From the NCBI RefSeq assembly GCF_000422765.1, contig NZ_AUGR01000017.1:49395-113394 (forward strand): a stretch of DNA of 64,000 nucleotides, given 5' to 3'. The translations under genes and the position numbers were made by a program. Numbering within the stretch: the stretch's first letter is position 1; the number at the start of each line of letters is the position of its first letter. The notes beneath the pieces were generated by a model that worked only from the letters and a program-made list of their open reading frames with translations, made no database searches and had not been told where the DNA came from. Below are positions 60,197 through 64,000 of the stretch, one piece after another. Source of the stretch: Neptunomonas japonica DSM 18939. GTDB lineage: Bacteria; Pseudomonadota; Gammaproteobacteria; Pseudomonadales; Balneatricaceae.

Positions 60197-60856
60197 GTGG
60201 CTGAGATGCGGACAGAAGAAGAGCAAGTAGAAGCGCTAAAGGGGTGGTGGAAAGAAAACGGTAAATCACTTCTGTTCATGATTGCTCTTTCCTTGAGTGC
60301 TGTTTTTGCTTGGAAAACATGGCAGCAGAAGCAACTTACTGATGCTGAAAATGCTTCTATAACGTATCAGAATCTTTTAGATGCTGTTTCTGGGGCGGTT
60401 GGCTCTAAAGATGAGGGGCAAATTGCTACTAGTCAGCATCTTGCTCAACAGCTTAAGGCGGACTACGAAAAAACTGAATACGCGAGATTTGCTGCTTTAT
60501 TAGTTGCTAAGGTTGCTGTTGATCAAAAAGACTATTCGAAAGCACTTGATGAGCTTGAGTGGGTATTGGTGCATGAGCCAGGTCCAGAAATGCGCAATAT
60601 AACGCTGCTACGTAAAGCGCGGATTTATCAAGCAATGGGTGAGTTTGATAAGGGATTGGTCACGATAAAAGGGCTGGATTCTAAAGAGTTTAGAGCTAGT
60701 GTTTATGAGTTGAAAGGAGACTTATTGCTTGCCAGTGGGCAAAGTTCTAGTGCGCGTGATGCATACCAGCAAGCGTTAAAAGCATCAGAGAATGCGGGGA
60801 GCAATCCTCTGCTTAATATGAAGCTTGAAGATTTGGCTGTATCGGAAGAGGGATAA
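60197..60856 (+). CDS. yfgM: Tetratricopeptide membrane protein YfgM
   Basis: Single-pass inner-membrane protein with a periplasmic TPR domain; in E. coli YfgM works with the chaperone PpiD at the Sec translocon. The 219 residues have a short cytoplasmic head (MAEMRTEEEQVEALKGWWKENG), one membrane helix (about 25-42) and TPR-like helices (YARFAALLVAKVAVDQKDY, EMRNITLLRKARIYQAMGE). The GTG at 60197 has GGAG seven bases upstream and gives the family N-terminus. Follows hisS and precedes bamB by three bases. Confidence 0.91.
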   Translation: MAEMRTEEEQVEALKGWWKENGKSLLFMIALSLSAVFAWKTWQQKQLTDAENASITYQNLLDAVSGAVGSKDEGQIATSQHLAQQLKADYEKTEYARFAALLVAKVAVDQKDYSKALDELEWVLVHEPGPEMRNITLLRKARIYQAMGEFDKGLVTIKGLDSKEFRASVYELKGDLLLASGQSSSARDAYQQALKASENAGSNPLLNMKLEDLAVSEEG

Positions 60857-60859
60857 AAC

Positions 60860-61999
60860 ATGTTTCGTCGGGTCGCTTTTGTATCGTTGGTTTCTCTTGT
60901 GTTGTCTGGCTGTGGGCTATGGGGCGGTTCGGACGAAGTTGAGCCGAATAAGCTCGTAGATTTTACTGCAGAAAAGAAAGTAGTTGTGCGCTGGTCTGCA
61001 GATATTGGTGGAGATCTTGGTGATAAGTTTCATCAAATAGTCCCGGCGATTAGCGGAGATTACATTTATACTTCTTCAGTTGAAGGGGGGGTATCTTCCT
61101 TTAACGTCGAAACCGGAGCGCGACAGTGGTTTGTTGATCTGGATGTTCCCCTGCTTGCGGGTATTGGCGCTGGCGGTGATAAGCTTGTTGTTGTTACCGA
61201 ATCAGCTGAAGTGATTTGTTTAAATGCTAAAACGGGTGCTGAGTTATGGCGAAAGCAGCTTTCGGCTGAGGTTGTTGCAGAACCCCAACTCAATAAAAGT
61301 CTCGTTGTTGTTCAGTTAATTAACGGTAAAATCGTTGCACTTAATGCGTTAGAAGGGAGTGAAAGCTGGACCTACGATAGTCTTGCTCCGCGGTTGACGC
61401 TGCGAGGTACTAGCTCTCCTTTGGTTGCATCAGATGTCACATTGGCAGGGTTGGATAACGGTAAATTTATTGCCTTAGACAATGAGACTGGTGCGGTTTT
61501 GTGGGAGCAAACTGTATCTTTGGCGCAGGGGCGTTCTGAGCTAGAAAGAATGACCGATGTTGATGGTCGTCCATTATTGTTCGAGAATGTTGTTTATATC
61601 CCAGGTTTTCAAGGTAATGTCGTCGCTATTAACCCTTTTAATGCGCAAACACTGTGGGCTAAAAAGATGTCGAGCTACCATAGTCTTGCTGCGGGATTTG
61701 GTAATATTTATGTGAGTGAATCGGGCGATCATGTCCAGGCTCTAGATGCACGTAGTGCGGCGAGTGTATGGAAGCAAGATCAGTTAGAAAATCGTCAAAT
61801 TACAGCGCCCGCTGTTATTGGAAATGCAGTTGCGGTGGGTGATGTTGAGGGGTATGTGCATTTTATATCTCAAATCGATGGTCACTTTGTTGCGCGTTAC
61901 GATACAGGCTCTCGCTTAGTGGGAGATATGAAGGTCAAAGGAGATACGCTCTATGCACTCACAGATGCGGGTCGTTTATTAGCGCTGACACTGAATTGA
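60860..61999 (+). CDS. bamB: Outer membrane assembly lipoprotein BamB
   Basis: Lipoprotein of the BAM complex that inserts beta-barrel proteins in the outer membrane. The 379 residues begin with a lipoprotein signal and the lipobox LVLSGC (cysteine near residue 19), followed by an eight-bladed beta-propeller with PQQ-like repeats (for example VSSFNVETGARQW, VICLNAKTGAELW, FIALDNETGAVLW). Between yfgM and der, the standard order. Confidence 0.96.
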   Translation: MFRRVAFVSLVSLVLSGCGLWGGSDEVEPNKLVDFTAEKKVVVRWSADIGGDLGDKFHQIVPAISGDYIYTSSVEGGVSSFNVETGARQWFVDLDVPLLAGIGAGGDKLVVVTESAEVICLNAKTGAELWRKQLSAEVVAEPQLNKSLVVVQLINGKIVALNALEGSESWTYDSLAPRLTLRGTSSPLVASDVTLAGLDNGKFIALDNETGAVLWEQTVSLAQGRSELERMTDVDGRPLLFENVVYIPGFQGNVVAINPFNAQTLWAKKMSSYHSLAAGFGNIYVSESGDHVQALDARSAASVWKQDQLENRQITAPAVIGNAVAVGDVEGYVHFISQIDGHFVARYDTGSRLVGDMKVKGDTLYALTDAGRLLALTLN

Positions 62000-62070
62000 T
62001 CAGCCGTTTTAATTCAAACAGTTGCTTTGGGATTCAAGGTAGCTGCTATTTAATTTTTTGGTAATACTTA

Positions 62071-63477
62071 ATGCTACCTGTTATTGCACTGGTTGGTCGT
62101 CCCAACGTTGGAAAGTCTACTTTATTTAACCGAATGACTAAGAGTCGGGATGCGCTTGTGGCAGATATGCCTGGTGTAACCCGTGATCGCAAATACGGTG
62201 AGGGGCAGATCGGTGAGCAGGCATATATTGTTATCGATACCGGGGGTATTACCGGCGATGAGCAAGGTATTGACCATGAAATGGCACAGCAATCTTTGCA
62301 GGCTATTGAAGAAGCTGACGTAATTTTCTTTATGGTTGATGGTCGAGCTGGGTTGATGCCGGCAGACTCAATGATTGCTGAACATTTGCGAAGAACTGAA
62401 AAGAAAGTTTATCTGGTTGTTAATAAAACAGATGGGCTTGATCCTGATATTGCTATGTCTGATTTTCATACCGTCGGTATGGGAGAGCCTATACCTATTG
62501 CGGCAGCGCATAACCGTGGGGTAACAGTATTAACTGAAGAGTGCCTGTCGAGTTTTGAAGATGTCGATATGCCATTCGATGGTCGTGACGATAGTGTGCG
62601 TATAGCCATTGTGGGTAGACCTAATGTGGGCAAGTCTACATTGGTTAACCGCTTGTTGGGAGAAGATCGTGTTATTGTTTTCGATGAGGCTGGAACGACA
62701 CGTGACAGTATTTATATTCCTTATGAGCGTGATGGTCAGGCTTATACGCTGATTGATACGGCAGGCGTAAGGCGTAGAAAAAATATTAAAGAAGTAGTAG
62801 AAAAATTCTCGATCATTAAAACATTGCAGGCTATAAAAGATGCCAATGTAGTTGTCTTGGTAATTGATGCACGCCAAGGGTTAAGTGATCAGGACTTGCA
62901 CATGCTTGGTTTTGTTCTGGAGACAGGGCGCGCTTTAGTGATAGCTCTCAATAAATGGGATGGTATGACTGATGAAGATAAAAAAGAAGTAAAAGAACAG
63001 ATTCATCGTCGGCTTGGTTTTGCCGAGTTTGCTCGTTTTCATTTCATTTCAGCATTATACGGCAGTGGTGTAGGGGAGATGTATGCATCTATTAACGAAG
63101 CATATGAAAGTGCAATGGCTAAATGGGCGACGCATCGCTTAACTCTTTTGCTTGAGGATATTGTTGCGGATCACCAGCCTCCTCAGGTTGCTGGTCGTCG
63201 TATTAAGTTGCGTTATGCTCACCAAGGTGGCTCAAACCCGCCAATTATTGTTGTACACGGTAATCGCACAGAGCATCTGCCTGAGTCTTATAAGCGTTAT
63301 TTGAAAAATAAGTTTATAAAAGTGCTTAGGATACATGGGACACCCGTTAGGTTCGAGTTTAAGACAGGTGAAAACCCATTTGCAGGGAAGCGCAATAAGT
63401 TAACGCCAAGGCAGCAAAGAAAAAAAGTACGCTTTCAAAAGCATGTTAAAGAGATTAAAAAAGGGCGTAATAAATAG
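62071..63477 (+). CDS. der: Ribosome biogenesis GTPase Der
   Basis: Essential GTPase for 50S subunit assembly. The 468-residue protein has two G domains, each with its own P-loop: [12 protein letters not shown] near residue 8 and [12 protein letters not shown] near residue 184, with NKTD and NKWD as G4 motifs. A C-terminal KH-like domain (about 360-440, [21 protein letters not shown]) and a very basic tail follow. Last gene before the rRNA promoter region. Confidence 0.97.
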   Translation: MLPVIALVGRPNVGKSTLFNRMTKSRDALVADMPGVTRDRKYGEGQIGEQAYIVIDTGGITGDEQGIDHEMAQQSLQAIEEADVIFFMVDGRAGLMPADSMIAEHLRRTEKKVYLVVNKTDGLDPDIAMSDFHTVGMGEPIPIAAAHNRGVTVLTEECLSSFEDVDMPFDGRDDSVRIAIVGRPNVGKSTLVNRLLGEDRVIVFDEAGTTRDSIYIPYERDGQAYTLIDTAGVRRRKNIKEVVEKFSIIKTLQAIKDANVVVLVIDARQGLSDQDLHMLGFVLETGRALVIALNKWDGMTDEDKKEVKEQIHRRLGFAEFARFHFISALYGSGVGEMYASINEAYESAMAKWATHRLTLLLEDIVADHQPPQVAGRRIKLRYAHQGGSNPPIIVVHGNRTEHLPESYKRYLKNKFIKVLRIHGTPVRFEFKTGENPFAGKRNKLTPRQQRKKVRFQKHVKEIKKGRNK

Positions 63478-63567
63478 CTTATTAGTCCTGATGTGGATTG
63501 GGTTGCGGTTTATAAGTAAAAAACTTATTGGTCGAGGCTTCATAATTACTAGCTTAAACTATCAATT

Positions 63568-63600
63568 AAAGGTGCCCTCGTGGCGCCTTTGTTGTTTTTG
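63568..63600 (+). terminator. Terminator of the der transcript
   Basis: AAAGGTGCC / GGCGCCTTT (one G-T wobble, five-base loop CTCGT) is followed by GTTGTTTTTG. It lies about 90 bases after der and before the rRNA promoters. Confidence 0.75.
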
Positions 63601-63641
63601 GGTTTATTTGCCTTAAAAGTGACTTTTTTTAGGCTGGGGTG

Positions 63642-63669
63642 TTGACTCCTTTGGGGGTGTCTGTAGAAT
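63642..63669 (+). promoter_or_regulatory. Upstream promoter (P1-like) of an rRNA operon
   Basis: The hexamers TTGACT (63642-63647) and TAGAAT (63664-63669) are 16 bases apart, followed by the GC-rich discriminator GCGCACCTC, as in stringently controlled stable-RNA promoters. A short hairpin (AAGCC...GGCTT at 63689-63710) lies just downstream. Confidence 0.75.
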
Positions 63670-63828
63670 GCGCACCTCTTCCCAAGGAAGCCCCTCAAAA
63701 GGGTGGCTTAGATGAGAAGGTGCTGGTTTTTAAGTTCTTGATAATTAACATCTTTTCAAGTTTTTTAGATTAGTAGTTGGTGTCTGGTTTTGCAGCCAAA
63801 TGAGTTTCAGAAAGTTGCAAAATAAAGG

Positions 63829-63856
63829 TTGACACCAGCGAGGCGTTCGGTAGAAT
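63829..63856 (+). promoter_or_regulatory. Downstream promoter (P2-like) of an rRNA operon
   Basis: A consensus -35 TTGACA (63829-63834) and TAGAAT (63851-63856), again 16 bases apart, precede ATGCGCCTC. An A-rich stretch (AAAATAAAGG) just upstream may act as an UP element. It shares its -10 and a similar discriminator with the promoter 187 bases upstream. Confidence 0.82.
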
Positions 63857-63866
63857 ATGCGCCTCA

Positions 63867-63897
63867 CTTGAACGACACGTTCAAGCGCTCTTTAACA
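63867..63897 (+). promoter_or_regulatory. boxB-boxA antitermination signals of the rRNA leader
   Basis: A hairpin CTTGAACG-ACA-CGTTCAAG (63867-63885) resembles rrn boxB, and GCTCTTTAACA (63887-63897) matches the rrn boxA consensus bound by NusB/S10. They identify the transcript as a ribosomal RNA operon. Confidence 0.85.
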
Positions 63898-64000
63898 GAT
63901 TGGTCAGATAATTCGTGTGGGCGCTTGTCAGGACGAAGCTACAAAAGCTTTATCAGGATAAGCAACCTAGCGAACAGAATGAAACATACGTTTTATAAAG
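63898..64000 (+). other. rRNA leader running to the window end
   Basis: The sequence after boxA (AGATTGGTCAGATAATTCG) resembles gammaproteobacterial 16S leader and precursor-processing regions. The 16S gene itself has not started by base 64000. No protein gene was seen anywhere in 63478-64000. Confidence 0.65.

Overview
The window is a gene-dense, almost entirely chromosomal-core stretch of a gammaproteobacterium. The gene orders pepA-holC-valS / lptFG, orn-rsgA-...-rhdA-psd, queG-nnr-tsaE-amiB-mutL-miaA-hfq-hflXKC-yjeT-hisZ-purA, suhB/trmJ-iscRSUA-hscBA-fdx-iscX and ndk-rlmN-pilF-rodZ-hisS-yfgM-bamB-der are the Pseudomonas/Oceanospirillales type. Moderate base composition, an NhaD-type Na+/H+ antiporter, a cytochrome c' and a NorCB nitric oxide reductase suggest a marine, Oceanospirillaceae-like bacterium able to handle or respire nitric oxide. 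That placement is inferred from gene order and protein similarity by eye, not from a search.

Layout. 1-393 is the N-terminal part of a membrane sensor gene cut by the window edge, followed by about 430 bases of non-coding DNA. 829-5817 carries pepA-holC-valS (minus), divergent from lptF-lptG (5952-8128), whose end overlaps the end of a convergent RDD gene. 8125-16000 is the most accessory part: RDD protein, YeeE/YedE sulfur transporter, Sel1-repeat protein, glyoxalase I, phasin-like protein, flavodoxin, cytochrome c', HD phosphohydrolase, cytochrome b561 and NhaD. 16008-25546 holds prfB-lysS, a small membrane protein, ung, ygfZ, psd, rhdA, an HDOD protein and rsgA. 25654-33885 holds orn and the nitric oxide reductase genes norEF and norCBQD, which are separated by a divergent EamA/LysR pair. 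33916-48825 is the translation, repair and envelope supercluster ending with purA and suhB. 48942-55381 is trmJ plus the complete ISC iron-sulfur assembly operon. 55496-63477 is ndk to der. The window ends in a tandem promoter region with boxB/boxA antitermination signals, so a 16S rRNA gene very probably starts just past base 64000.

How the parts work together. NorC/NorB reduce NO to N2O. NorQ and NorD mature the enzyme, NorE and NorF support it, and an FNR/DNR-type site at the exact class II distance upstream of norC implies low-oxygen/NO control. Cytochrome c' and cytochrome b561 in the accessory segment may serve the same NO or redox stress. The ISC operon supplies clusters to Fe-S proteins encoded nearby, such as QueG and RlmN.

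No insertion sequence, prophage, CRISPR array, tRNA or complete rRNA gene was seen, and I found no convincing undescribed multi-gene system. The most notable points are a prfB without the programmed frameshift, the absence of ispG between rodZ and hisS, a perfect hairpin between iscU and iscA, a nine-G tract inside ung, the split nor cluster with its well-placed FNR-type promoter, and a MutL that carries the endonuclease motif.
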